The position numbers and the translations under genes are program-made. Positions 10,673-20,990 of a stretch of 64,000 nt of DNA are shown one piece after another (within the stretch, counting starts at the first letter, position 1; each line of letters starts with the position of its first letter). Under the pieces are notes generated by a model. The model saw nothing but the letters and a program-made list of their open reading frames with translations. It was not told the origin of the DNA and ran no database searches. The DNA comes from Zizania palustris (taxonomy: Eukaryota > Streptophyta > Magnoliopsida > Poales > Poaceae), in NCBI GenBank assembly GCA_019279435.1, contig JAAALK010000289.1, positions 85,343,023 through 85,407,022 on the forward strand, written 5' to 3'.

Positions 10673-12039
10673 AGCATCCCTCGGGTAGATAATCAACTTG
10701 CAGATATTTTTGCAAAAGCTGCAGCAGGAGCGGTGGACCTCCCGGAGGGTGCCTTCTATGAAGAATTAGAGCAGCCGACAGCTGACCAAATACCTCATCA
10801 GAAGTAATGTGCATTCCAACTACAGATTGGCGGGCTCCGATAATAACCATGTTGCAAAGTAGCATAGACCCTCCGGAAGGCACAGAAGCTCGAAGGTTGA
10901 AAGCAAGAGCTCGAAATTACAAACTTATTGGGGAAGTGCTGTACAAAGCCGGAGTATGCTCACCCCTACTTCGATGCATCTCCCAGCCCGAAGGTCAAGA
11001 CATACTTCGAGGCATCCACGAAGGGCTGTGTGGAGGTCATTTAGCCCCTCGAGCACTAGCAGGCAAGACGCTCCGGCAAGGGTTTTACTGGCCAACAATC
11101 ATCAGAGACGCTGAAGACCTGGTTCGAACATGCCAAGGCTGCCAATGGATGGGCAGACGGAGTCATCGCCCGCCAGCTCAGCTTCAAGTTATTGCCCCGG
11201 TATGGCCAATGGCTAGATGGGGCATGGACCTCATAGGCCCTTTCCCACCAGCAAAAGGCGGGTTGAAATTTGCGGTGGTAGCAATCGAATACTTCTCAAA
11301 ATGGGTGGAAGCGGAGCCACTGACAGCTATCACCTCGAGGAACGTGCAAAAATTCTTCTGGCAAAATATTATATGCAGGTTCGGAGTTCCCAGAGAGTTA
11401 ACGGTGGATAATGGAACCCAGTTCGAAGCTGATACCTTTCAAACATTTTGTGAAGAACTAGGCATTAAGCTATGCTTCGCAGTAGGGCGACATCCGCAAT
11501 CCAACGGAGCCGTCGAACGAGCCAACGGGAACATCCTCTCCGGGTTAAATCGCCGAATTGTAGGATTGGCCAAGGGGCTATGGGTCGAAGAACTACCTAA
11601 AATCTTATGGTCCATCTGAACCACTCAAACTAGATCAACAGGTTTCACACCATTCAGATTGCTCTTCGGAGATGAAGCCATGACCCCTACGGAGCTCAGA
11701 GGGGACTCGCTTCGCGTAATTAAACCCGGAGACGAGGACGATCGGAGTACTTCAATAGATTTGTCAGAAGAGACAAGGCTTCGAGATGTCGCCAACCTAA
11801 CTAAGTACCAGGAACACACCAAAACGTGGTATGACTCGAAAGTCAGATTAAGTAAGTTAAAACCGGGTCATCTAGTATTGCGAAGTGTAATAGCTCCGGG
11901 GAAGCTAGGAAACAAATGGGAAGGACCATATGTTATCTTACGCTCAGGACGCCCCGGATCATTTAAATTAGCTAATTTAGAAGGGGAAGAGTTGAAACAT
12001 GCATGGCATGCGGAGCACCTTAAGAGATATTACGCTTAA
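10673..12039 (+). pseudogene. pol: RNase H tail and integrase of A (broken by a frame shift and a stop)
   Basis: After the TGA, the gag-pol frame carries the RNase H tail to a TAA at 10805-10807. An overlapping ATG (10807) opens the integrase frame. Integrase: zinc-binding region H..H..C..C (HLAPRALAG ... CQGCQ), DDE core with MDLIGPFP (~11224), VDNGTQF (~11404) and VERANG (~11513). The frame stops at TGA 11617-11619 (CGA-to-TGA at a CpG) and continues in the same frame to 12039 with a C-terminal SH3-like region (LGNKWEGPYVI, AWHAEHLKRYYA). Two disabling changes separate integrase from the upstream polyprotein. Known Tat elements make this as one polyprotein. Confidence 0.88.
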
Positions 12040-12227
12040 GGCCTCCTTGTAATCACTTGTAGCACTTCCTTTTTCTATAAATAAAGATAAGGGTCGAAAC
12101 CTGTTTTGCCCTTCGAACATCCCTTACTCCTGATGGACGCATTAGGAGGACGGTGATGCTAGTAGAGCCAAGCATTTTTCGCAAAGACCCAAGGGGCTGA
12201 CTGCGAACCATTGTTTCAGTTGCTCCG
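12040..12227 (+). other. Spacer after pol of A
   Basis: Short non-coding spacer between the integrase stop and the tandem repeats. It contains an AT-rich stretch (tctataaataaagataag, ~12074-12091) that could act as a 3'-processing or promoter-like signal. No gene is seen. Confidence 0.5.
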
Positions 12228-12578
12228 CCAACCTACGGATTCCAGGCTCCGGCTTGTTAGGATCCGTAGAAGAGTCTAAGGACTTTAAATAAAACAGATT
12301 TTCAGCCTCCGGGTGCGAAGTATCTGTAAAAGAGCCGAAGGTGGCCAACCTACGGATTCCAGGCTCCGGCTTGTTAGGATCCGTAGAAGAGTCTAAGGAC
12401 TTTAAATAAAACAGATTTTCAGCCTCCGGGTGCGAAGTATCTGTAAAAGAGCCGAAGGTGGCCAACCTACGGATTCCAGGCTCCGGCTTGTTAGGATCCG
12501 TAGAAGAGTCTAAGGACTTTAAATAAAACAGATTTTCATCCTCCGGGTGCGAAGTATCTGTAAAAGAGCCGAAGGTGG
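12228..12578. repeat. Tandem repeat, 3 x 117 bp, in A
   Basis: Unit starts at 12228, 12345 and 12462, near-identical copies. Because 117 is divisible by three, the minus strand carries a repeated 39-residue open frame (12582-12142), probably a by-product. Two shorter related units of about 62 bp follow (from 12579 and 12641), with degraded copies to ~12730. Confidence 0.95.
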
Positions 12579-13064
12579 CCAAAACCTACGGAGTCCAAGC
12601 CATTGGCTGGTAGACTTCCGCAAAAAAGAGCCGAAGGTGGCCAAAATATACGGAGTCCAAGCCATTGGCTGGTAGACATCCGTAAAAAGAGTCCAAAGAG
12701 ACCATTGCAAACTCCGAACCATTGGTTCGATAGAAATCGCAAAAATAAACCGAAGGTGGCTAAAGCAAAACAGAATTTGAGCCATGAGCTTCGAATATCT
12801 GTTAACACAGTCCAAAGTGACAAAGGTACTAAATTGCCATTCTTCCGACTACAAATAGTCGAAGACATTTTATAAGATTTTAAAAGATCTTTAAATTACA
12901 GAGGGGCTCCGAACCCCCAAAAAATTGTACTCCGAAGTTTTTCTTTGCGCATAACCATCTTTGAATACATTTCAAAGTTGCTTATACCCAAAGAGGGGCT
13001 AGTAAATATGGAGACAATTTTAAATCGGTATTCATTATTCAAACGAACGTGTTTACAGATTACA
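12579..13064. repeat. Degenerate repeat tail and spacer in A
   Basis: Two ~62 bp units with 'ggagtccaagccattggctgg' are followed by more diverged copies and then AT-rich sequence. The end of the antisense gene (stop at 13065) lies just beyond, so this stretch is its likely 3' flank. No other gene is seen. Confidence 0.6.
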
Positions 13065-16000
13065 TTATGAAAAATTGGTATCTATACCAAGAAGGAATCG
13101 AAGACCTCTTCGGTCTCTAGATCTAGGGGTGGAACGACTAGTTCCAGCGCCGGGAGTCCTAATAACTTTACGTTTAACTCTCTTGCTCCCCTTCGAAGCT
13201 CTAAAATCCTTCTGTTCTTGTTGAAGCTCGGCCCAAGTTCGAAGCCGTTTGGGGCTTCTTTCCCAGCTTCCAAGATCTTCAGATCTTTTATTTTGAACCT
13301 CATCTTCGTCTTCAGACCAAATAGTGTCTTCAGAAGACGAAGTGTTTACGTTAACCTCTTTTTCTTTCTCTTTAATATAAGACAATACGTCTTTGATTAC
13401 TTCGGGCGCAATTACGCCGGAGTCATCTCGAGGAATTAGAAATCGAGGACGCTTGTAAGTCTTTAGATGTTCGAAGGTGTTCCATAATGAACGAAGTTCC
13501 TCGTTAATTTCTAACACTTCGATATCTTCCGTATGAGACAAAGCCTAAAAATATGATAAACAAATTTTCATTGATAAAGGTTCATAAACACGAAGCTTTA
13601 CATAGTCAAAAATCCTAAATTATTCCTAAACCTGCGGGTTCGGAGGAGGCTGACTGCTCGAAGCTTGGTTCCGAACTTGCTTCTGGCATTGGCCTTCGTC
13701 GATCCAAGCCTTGATCGCAGAACGACCTTCGGCTCTCCATGAGGTTTGAAAGGCTCGCCAGGCAGCAGTCACGCCTTCGGAAGGATTTAAAAGCCGCTCG
13801 TCGTCGAAGGTAATAGAACCCTCTGCGCTCGGAGTGATTGTTCGGCCCAAGTCCTCGTAGTAACGAAGTAGTCCGATGGCAGACACTTGTCCGAAGAGTT
13901 CTCCGTAACGAATACCCGCCGTCTTCATTTGTTTCACTGCTCCTTGGATCCTTTTTAACCGGCCCAAGAGAGTGACGTTGTCATCTGAAGGAAGTGATCC
14001 AGTAGTACCGAAGTACTCCAGAACACCTAGCATCTGTTCTATGACCTCCGTAGCTACCTTCTCGGACTTAAGCTTTTCTTCAATTAATGCATCCTTGCTC
14101 GAAGTCGTTTCTTCTAGAACTCCGGAAAGCCTAGCATTCTCCGTAGTTAAAGTATTCTTCTGATTTAGGAGTTGACTAGCTTCCTCTTGGAGCCTAACAA
14201 GCTCGGAACCCGCATTAGCATGCTCCAACCGCACCCTTTCTATTTCTGCTCGAAGCACGATCCTTTCTGCTCCGAGCTCCTTATTTGCAGCCTCCAAGCC
14301 CTGTCTGGCCCTGCGTTCTGTTGAAATCATATTATCCATTTGAGCTACTCTAGCTTCGGAGAATGATAAGTTGCGCTGAAGAGCTTCATTTTCTTCCCGA
14401 AGCTGAGCAATTTCACGCTCGCCCGATAAAGTTGCAGCACGGGCCAAGACCGCTTGCTAAGAAAAGAAAAAATCGAAGTAAGATATTATCCATGTATAAT
14501 TTGCTATTGTTTCGAAGATGTTCCGTACCTGGTAGGCTGCTCGTTCCATGGCAACGTTTAGCTCCGAACTCTTCGCCTCGCTTAAAATAGCTACCAGCTC
14601 TGTCTCCCCGACTTCGCGACTAGCTCGACCCAAAGGTTTGAGCAGATTCCGAAGCCCAGTTCTTTGCTCCAAAAAAGGAGTTAAAAGAGGGAGCATTGCC
14701 GAAGCTTCCTGGTCATTCCTGCTCGGCGAAGCTCCGGAGGGTTCTCCTGAGGTCTTCGGAGCTTCAGTAGATGGCCCCCCTCAGTAGATCGACTTTCATC
14801 TGTTGATTCAGATGAAGTTGATCCTTGAGCAGGGAGAGGCTCTATATGTCTTTTACCCCTTCCAGGCCCCTGTTGAGCGACCTCCGGGTGCGGCTCCGAA
14901 GTTGTCGAAGGCCCTTGAATTGGATCTTCGCGATGTACTTCTACAGAAGGGGGATCTGCAAAAGCAAAGGTATTATACATTGTATAATTTTGTAGAAAAT
15001 AATAAGAGAATTATGCGAAGTTTACCTTCGACATTTTGGGGGCGATCGAGCATCGGACTGCTCGGAGGATCGAAGGTGAGGTCTTCGTCTGAATCCACAG
15101 TTAAAACTTCGACTGCCGGAGTATCTTTTTGAGCAGTCCTCCCTTCGTCCAAAACTGAAGTTGTAGCAACTTCAACTTCACCCTCACCCACAGGGGCTTC
15201 GATTTGCTCTTCCTCTTGAGCATCTGGAGTTCTCACTTCTTCAATATTAGCCTGAGACTCCGTCATACCTGCAGTATCTTCAATATGAATAGATGTTTGA
15301 GCTGCATCTTCATCAATCAACCTCACTAATAGTTTACCTTCATCCTCCTTAGAACCGGAGGTTGAGGATCTTGGGCTCGGAGGTGCAGGCTTTCTAGGCT
15401 TTTTAGCCACTTTCTTCACCGGAGTCTTTGCGGAACTCGAAGCTCCAGCTTCGGCTTTTCTCTTTTTGGGTCCTTTCTCCGAAGGCACCCAATCCATCAG
15501 AGGGGGCGGAGTGAGTCCCAGCATCCCCCACACTCTGTTAAACCTTTCCCAACTTCCGACTAACTTGACTCTCCATTCTTTTTCGGTCGGAGTTGGAGCG
15601 CCCAAAATCTTCTCCGAAGCCCTTATGATCTGTTCCGAAGTAACAGGGGCTGAAGAAGCTAAAAAAGGAAAATAAATCAAGTTAATTTTTCTTTGAATGA
15701 ATATGAATAAAACATATTGTCTTCGAAGTTACCTGCAGGGCTCGAAGTTGAAGCAATTTTTCGAAGACCGCCCTCCGAATCCTCTTCGAAGATGATAGGC
15801 CAGTTGGCCATCAGCGGAGAAATTTGCAGACCGAGGAATTCTTCGGCTAAGTCTCGCATGCTTAACCTTCGGCTAATCTTCTGAAGCAGGTTGACGCGGG
15901 CTTTCGAACTGACCTTCGTTGGGTTGCACTAAGGCTTCCTTCCGGAATTGGATTTCTTTAAGGGGTCCGGCCAGAGGACTGCTTGCCCCAACTTCGGCAT

Positions 16001-16676
16001 AAAACCATCTCAGAACCCAATCAGTATACCATCTGGCATTGATGGCCTTGGCAGGAAACTGAAGGGCATACTCATCTCGAAGCCTAAAGTTGATACTACC
16101 GAAGGCTACTACTACTTTTTCACCTCCGGGGCCTACGAAGGTCTTTGGTTGGTATGTTGCTCTATGAAGTGCAGCGAAGATCTCTGCCCTCCCCTCACAA
16201 CCTTTGGCTCTCAATGCCCATTCGATGATAGCCAGTCTAGCTACTGCATTCGGAGATAATTGAGGGAGGGTGACATGGAATAGATCGAGTACCTCCGCTA
16301 GGAAATCTACTGCAGGAAGGCCCAAGCCGGCTTCGAAGAAGGCTTCGAAAACAACTACTTCTCCGGGCCTTGGTGACGGAATAAGCTCTTTACCGGGCTT
16401 GCGGATCATCACTCCAGTACTAATTTTCCCTTCTACTGCGATTGCCAATGACTCTCTCTTGCAGGTAGAAGGCCCCAATTGGAAAGATTGATCCAAATAT
16501 TTTGTTGATGGCGGGCACAGACCTTGATCATCGACATTTTGGGGATTTCTCCCTCCTGCCGCCACGGATGTCGCTGCAGATGCCGGAGGTGCCGTCGCCA
16601 TTGCTGCCACCGCTGCAGCAGCTGCGGCCTGCTGCCTAGCCAAAGCTGAAGACCCCGCACCTTTGGTCTTCGCCAT
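13065..16676 (-). CDS. Antisense spliced gene of A (five exons; PF04195-like and coiled coil)
   Basis: Minus strand, from ATG 16676. Exons as read: 16676-15733, 15658-15026, 14955-14529, 14456-13632, 13544-13065. The introns (74, 70, 72 and 87 bp) all begin GT and end AG; phases are 1, 1, 0, 0 and join open frames exactly. Exon 1: Ala-rich start, then a region like the 'putative gypsy type transposon' family PF04195 (FEAFFEAG, QLSPNAVARL, FPAKAINARWY). Exon 2: ILGAPTPTE and a KKRK basic patch. Exon 4: long coiled coil. Exon 5: acidic run, then SKRVKRK. About 1,100 residues. Function unknown; nuclear location is an inference. No nonsense codons, but two frame breaks: near 15898-15904 and in a C6 run at 14775-14780. 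A TATA box lies ~120 bases upstream of the ATG. Element C has a homologue with matching introns. Confidence 0.78.
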
Positions 16677-16795
16677 TGCAGTCACTGGGTTGCTTTTGAG
16701 AAACTAGAGGCTAGGGCTCAAGAACTCAAAGGGCTCAAAAGGTTTTTGATTGCGAGAAAGCGGTGAAAAGGTAACCGGGTAAGTTCTAGACCTTC

Positions 16796-16803
16796 TATTT
16801 ATA
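16796..16803 (-). promoter_or_regulatory. TATA box of the antisense gene of A
   Basis: On the minus strand GCTATAAATAG, a consensus plant TATA box, ~120 bases upstream of ATG 16676. A start ~30 bases downstream would leave a ~90-base leader. It lies inside the element, separate from both LTR promoters, and drives transcription against the element's genomic RNA. Confidence 0.65.
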
Positions 16804-17130
16804 GCCTAGATCTTACTTTTTTACCGTTAGTCCATGCCGTTTCGCATTCTTGCCGTTACCTTTTTCCGAAATTAACGCATTCTACAGTTTCCGTTAGAAA
16901 CAGAAAGCTAACGGCTATTTTCTCTAAGTCTAAAAGACTTTCGAACTTCCTGAGTCGGTTCTAAGATAGTTCGAAAAGCAATTATCCTAAGACTGATTCG
17001 GAGTTTATATCTTCATGCATTTCGGAGATGAACTAAAAACCAATAACCCCTATGTTTGGTTATCTTTTCCTTCCATATACTGCTCTCCTAACGTTACAGG
17101 TTAAACGGAGAAGCGTATTCGAGGGGCTAC
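16804..17130 (+). other. Spacer and polypurine tract before the 3' LTR of A
   Basis: Presumed upstream region of the antisense gene; no gene seen. The last ten bases, GAGGGGCTAC at 17121-17130, directly abut the LTR, and the same word abuts the 3' LTR of C. It is the probable plus-strand primer tract. Confidence 0.65.
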
Positions 17131-17624
17131 TGTTGGGGAAAATATCTCATCTTCGGGGTTATTGCCGAAACAGCATAAAGGCAGATAGCAGATTCGAAGG
17201 TTCCCAGACGTTCATCTTTGAAGATACCCGGAGTCAAGTTCGAAGTACGAAGATAGGCATTGGTTCGAAGTACATCTTCGAACTAAGGTCTTTCGAGATC
17301 TTTTCTGCCAGCTAAGATGGAAGACTTATCTTCTTTCTCATTAGATTAGTCTTTTACCATTTTAGCCCTATTAAGGGAGCCGAATAGTTTCCACTATGTC
17401 GGTTGTAATAGAGGGGTAAATAGGTCTTTTCCTTAATATTTGGGCCTATAAATACCCCCCGTTTTACCCTGTAATGGAGGAGGAAGACAAGTTATTCAAT
17501 ACACACGTTCGAACTATTCTAAGTTATTATCCTTTCGGAGGCTTAGAACAGTTCTCTTCGCAAACACTTCATTTGTTAGTTTCTATTCTACAGAAACCTG
17601 TTAGCGTAATCTTTTACGCCAACA
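17131..17624 (+). repeat. 3' LTR of A
   Basis: 494 bp, the same length as the 5' copy, with six substitutions between them by eye (five transitions, one A/C). TATA box at 17447-17454. Confidence 0.95.
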
Positions 17625-17629
17625 GTAAC

Positions 17630-18229
17630 AATTAACATGATTCCCAAGGTGAGTTCTTCGACATTCTTTTCTTTTGCTTGATCCTTTTTAGTTTGCCCGC
17701 CATTTCTTTTTTCTTACTATTTCCCCTTTTACTTCTTCTGTAGAACTTATGGCACTAGGTCTTGATTGCAATAGATACTCACTCGTCTGGTTTCTTCTTT
17801 GGTCCTTTGGGTAATCCAGACCGTATAGATTTCATAAACCTCGAAACTTACAGAATCCCTTTTAAATATTCTCTCATGCATTCTTTTGATTGGGACCCTG
17901 GTTTTGATTTGTTTCCCTTTTCCATCCCTCGCTAGCGTGAATGGTATCTTATGGTATCAGCCACCTACCGCGCCTTTTGAGATGAGATTGATATCAATCA
18001 TTGCATCGGCATTTTCCTTGTTGAGCCATACCAAAAGGAGCCGATGTGGGCCGCATCTTGTTACTTCTGCTATTATGCCTTCAATGATTTTATTTTTGGT
18101 TATGAGCTGATGAGTCCAACTTTACTTGATGCGTTCTTTTTAACTTGTCTCAACATTGATTCACCGGTTAATCCCATTTCCTTTCATTTCCAACCATCCC
18201 ACTGCCTTAGCATCAAGTCAGCTGATAGT
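17630..18229 (+). pseudogene. B antisense gene, middle segment (plant-mobile-domain-like)
   Basis: B sequence between insertions A and H, coding on the plus strand, opposite to B's own genes. A consensus donor CCCAAG|GTGAGT lies at ~17650. Further on, the translation around 17990-18220 (WAASCYFCYYAFNDF, GYELMSPTLLDAFFLT) resembles the start of plant mobile domain proteins, where a conserved TLLDV.LTGL-like motif is typical. Stops and frame shifts are present. Removing H joins ...SAD to SWSQYIARH in one frame, showing that H cut this gene. Confidence 0.6.
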
Positions 18230-19880
18230 TGTACGACCGAGAGTAGCGACTAGAGGGGGTGAATGGGTACCTCAAAAATTCTTTCGAATCAATTGCCTTC
18301 TGCCAACACCCAACGCACCTCAAAAGATTACTAGAAACTCAACCAAAAACACAGATGGAAATAATGCTATCACTCTCTTGTCAATTATGAAGTGATGCGG
18401 CAGTATGAGAGATCACAAACACTAAAATAAACTTGCCTAAAAATAACCGATGTCCTAATAGAAAATACACCACAACAGTGCTTAAAGGCATATTAATATA
18501 ACTCACATAACAAATGAAACCCCCACAAAAATTTCACCAAATTAGAGATAATCAATCAAGTGCATAAAGATAATTTCCAAATCACAGGCAGTTCATGAAT
18601 ATGATCAAGCACAATATTAAAAGCATTTAACTTGACAGAATAAATGCATTAAATAAAATGTGCTAACAGATAATTAATCTATTCCAAAATATTCAGAATA
18701 AACAATAGTGTACAAGAATCGAGCAGTGACTGTTTAATCTGTCTCCTGTAATGACAGCGCTTTATCAAAGTGCCAAAGCGTGGATCAACAGCGCCTTACC
18801 CCAAACACCAAGGCCACCACGCCAAGCACAGCGTGCCATGCCGCCACACGTTCGGTTCTTTCCCCCAGCCGGGCTCAGAAAATCCCCGAACACTTCGCGT
18901 GCGTGCACCTCCGTGCGGAGCCACGCACTGGATAGCTGCGGTTTTTGGAAAACCGACTGATTCTTGCGCCTAGCCACGCACCGCATAAGCTGAAAGCACT
19001 CCGCCGCACCGTATCAAGAAAACCGGCGCCGGTTCGGTTCGACGAACCCCTCGCGCGCGCCGCCCACGGGAAAAACCACGCGCCACTAGGAGCAACTGGC
19101 CTTCCCGACCAAAAACAGGAGCACAATGCAGAGACTGGATTAAATGGCAATGAGAGCTATAGTGCAGCAGAAAATATTCCGGTAGTGTGGAACTAGGAGG
19201 AAGAAGAGACCTCAAAATAAAGTGATTTCAGAATATTTCATTGAATGAGTTACCCTAAACCCTAAGGATAGGGGGCTATTTATAGTCAAGTTCACATTAC
19301 GCGAAAAGATGAAATACCCCTTAGGGTTTATACAGATGCGATGTAAAATATAAAAGGATGAACATTAAACTTTTTATAGACGTGACGCACAGACTCTGAA
19401 CCCAAAGGGAAAAAGGTAAAGACCCTATACTCTATCTATTTGGTCTGATGTTCCGCTTTCGTGACTTCCACGACTTCGCATTAGAACCGTAAATCTGTGT
19501 ATCTGTTGTTTTGAAGTATGCGTCAGTTTTACGCCGAAACCGACAAGGCGTCCGCTCTCTTCACACCAGGTACCCGGATTAGGCCAGCTCGATTCCGTGA
19601 CTCCATCAGCCTGGCAATCTCTCACTGCCCATTTATACCTGTGTCAAACCTAGTAAAGGGACGAGCGGATCCCCTACTGTTTCTGGCCCATGTACCCGGA
19701 TTGGGCCGGCCCGACTCCGCGGCCCCTCTTCTTGGCTATCACTCGTCGCCCGTGTAACTGAGTCACACGCGGCCCAAAAACTGACAGGTCTCATCTCATC
19801 ATCTCTCTCTTTGACTTTCATTGACAATAACTCATCACTTCTAGAGCCATGAGTCTCATGATCTTCAACATGACTCCTTA
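18230..19880 (-). repeat. Element H: probable solo LTR of a copia element
   Basis: The plus strand starts TGTACGACCG...ctagagggggtgaatggg, the same layout as the reverse-complemented LTR end of F (TGTTGGACCGG...gggggtgaatgggagc). It ends ...GACTCCTTA (expected CA, one change). The flanks are ATAGT (18225-18229) and ATAGC (19881-19885), a 5-bp duplication with one mismatch. TATA box on the minus strand at 19284-19277. Length 1651 bp with no internal coding region or primer binding site, so a solo LTR left by LTR-LTR recombination is the simplest reading. The ORFs inside are chance frames. Confidence 0.65.
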
Positions 19881-19885
19881 ATAGC

Positions 19886-20990
19886 TGGAGCCAATATATC
19901 GCGAGGCACAACAAGAAAACTGGCCCTGTAGATACTTGTGAACATATTGCTTTCCTCAACCTCTGGCTAGAGGAGTTGTCTTTTGCGTATCGGCTCTAGC
20001 CCCGACCTTTCAATTTGAGTTTTTAGCCGAACATCTTGCCGCCCACATATGGATTCCCCTTGGCCATTACCTCCTAGGAGCTACCTACCACCTGCTTCAC
20101 CTTGTATCAGCCAACCTATCGACTGACAATTTCATCGGCCGACCTAAAGGCCACTGGTGGTTCCTCTAACTTTGGCTTAATATTTATACAGCCGATGTTA
20201 TTGGAGGGACCCCTCTTGCTTTAACGTATTTTCCTACCGATTTTGTAGAATCAGTCGTTTCTACCTATCGCCGCTGCTCTTCTTTGGGAAAGGCGGCGAC
20301 ATTTTTTCCTCCTTTCCTTTGTCCCCCGTGGCTTTGGCCGCTTTCTTCAAGATCTTCTACCATGGGTTCTCCGATCGGACCACCTAGTTTCCCTTCAGAT
20401 AATACTCAGAGTATGAATGCCCTCATTGGCTAGTTCTACCCGATGTGTATCAAGACGAAGAATCTCTTTGTATCTTTTCATCTGCAACCTTTCCTTGCTT
20501 GATCTGTGTTAACTTTACCGATGAGCATCCTCGGTAGTGCTCCTACGAGTTATACCACACATCGGTCTTCTCAAGGCAGCTAGGCTTCAGCCAGCTCTTG
20601 CCCCATCTCTTTTTTGTCGATCAAATCCGAACCCGTGGGAGAGTCACGAACACCTTGGAGTGGGACCGCCTTTCCCATATGACTGATAGGATCCCTACCG
20701 GAGGCCTTATTTCCTGTATGTATTACCATGTGACCTCCACCACTTTGCATTGATGGTGCGGTGAACTGAAGCAACATATCTTAAAAAATCCTCATCAATT
20801 TACTAGGAGCGGCTTCACCCAGGTGATGCTGATACGGGACCCGAGGTAAACACTTTGACTCACCCTTTCACTTGCTTCCACTGTCTTCCTTTTGTTTTGT
20901 TTGATTGACTTTGCCTCTTGTAGGAAGATGACCGTGATGCCCCCTGGAGCTCTAGTGACCGACCGATACGATATGGACCCGTATCGACCA
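19886..20990 (+). pseudogene. B antisense gene, last segment (plant-mobile-domain-like)
   Basis: Continues the gene interrupted by H. Plus-strand frames give SWSQYIARH, TGPVDTCEHIAFLNLWLEE (19910-19970), then FLAEHLAAH, IPLGHYLLGATYHLL, and GHWWFL.LWLN (20150-20180). The last is a close relative of the 'GGPWWFLQLWLN' signature of plant mobile domain (PF10536) proteins. The second half (20200-20990) is Ser/Pro-rich with several stops, and a possible exon start follows 'ctcttgtag' at ~20925. The gene is decayed by frame shifts (for example near 20008). These proteins are retrotransposon-borne in many grasses; the product's role is not known. Confidence 0.6.

Larger units (their letters stand above)
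5994..17624 (+). mobile_element. Element A: Tat-type Ty3-gypsy, complete
   Basis: Both LTRs are 494 bp (5994-6487 and 17131-17624) and differ at six positions by eye (~1.2%). A perfect GTAAC duplication flanks it (5989-5993 and 17625-17629). Order: LTR, PBS, gag-PR-RT-dual RNase H, integrase, tandem repeats, an antisense spliced gene, polypurine tract GAGGGGCTAC, LTR. At the grass rate of 1.3e-8 per site per year this is roughly half a million years old. pol has two CGA-to-TGA nonsense changes and one frame break, so this copy is probably no longer autonomous. Confidence 0.95.

Noticed and set aside
10801..10812. TAATG overlap of stop and start between RNase H and integrase of A, as a possible reinitiation signal
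   Set aside because: The corresponding region of C runs through in one frame, and A has other lesions nearby. A simple single-base frame shift is more likely than programmed reinitiation.
12142..12582. Minus-strand ORF made of 39-residue repeats
   Set aside because: The 117-bp repeat length is divisible by three, so an open frame repeats automatically. There is no splice connection to the antisense gene, whose stop is at 13065, and no domain.
18751..19757. Overlapping ORFs on both strands within H
   Set aside because: They are short, overlap in several frames in a GC-rich part of a solo LTR, and have no domain or homologue in the window.
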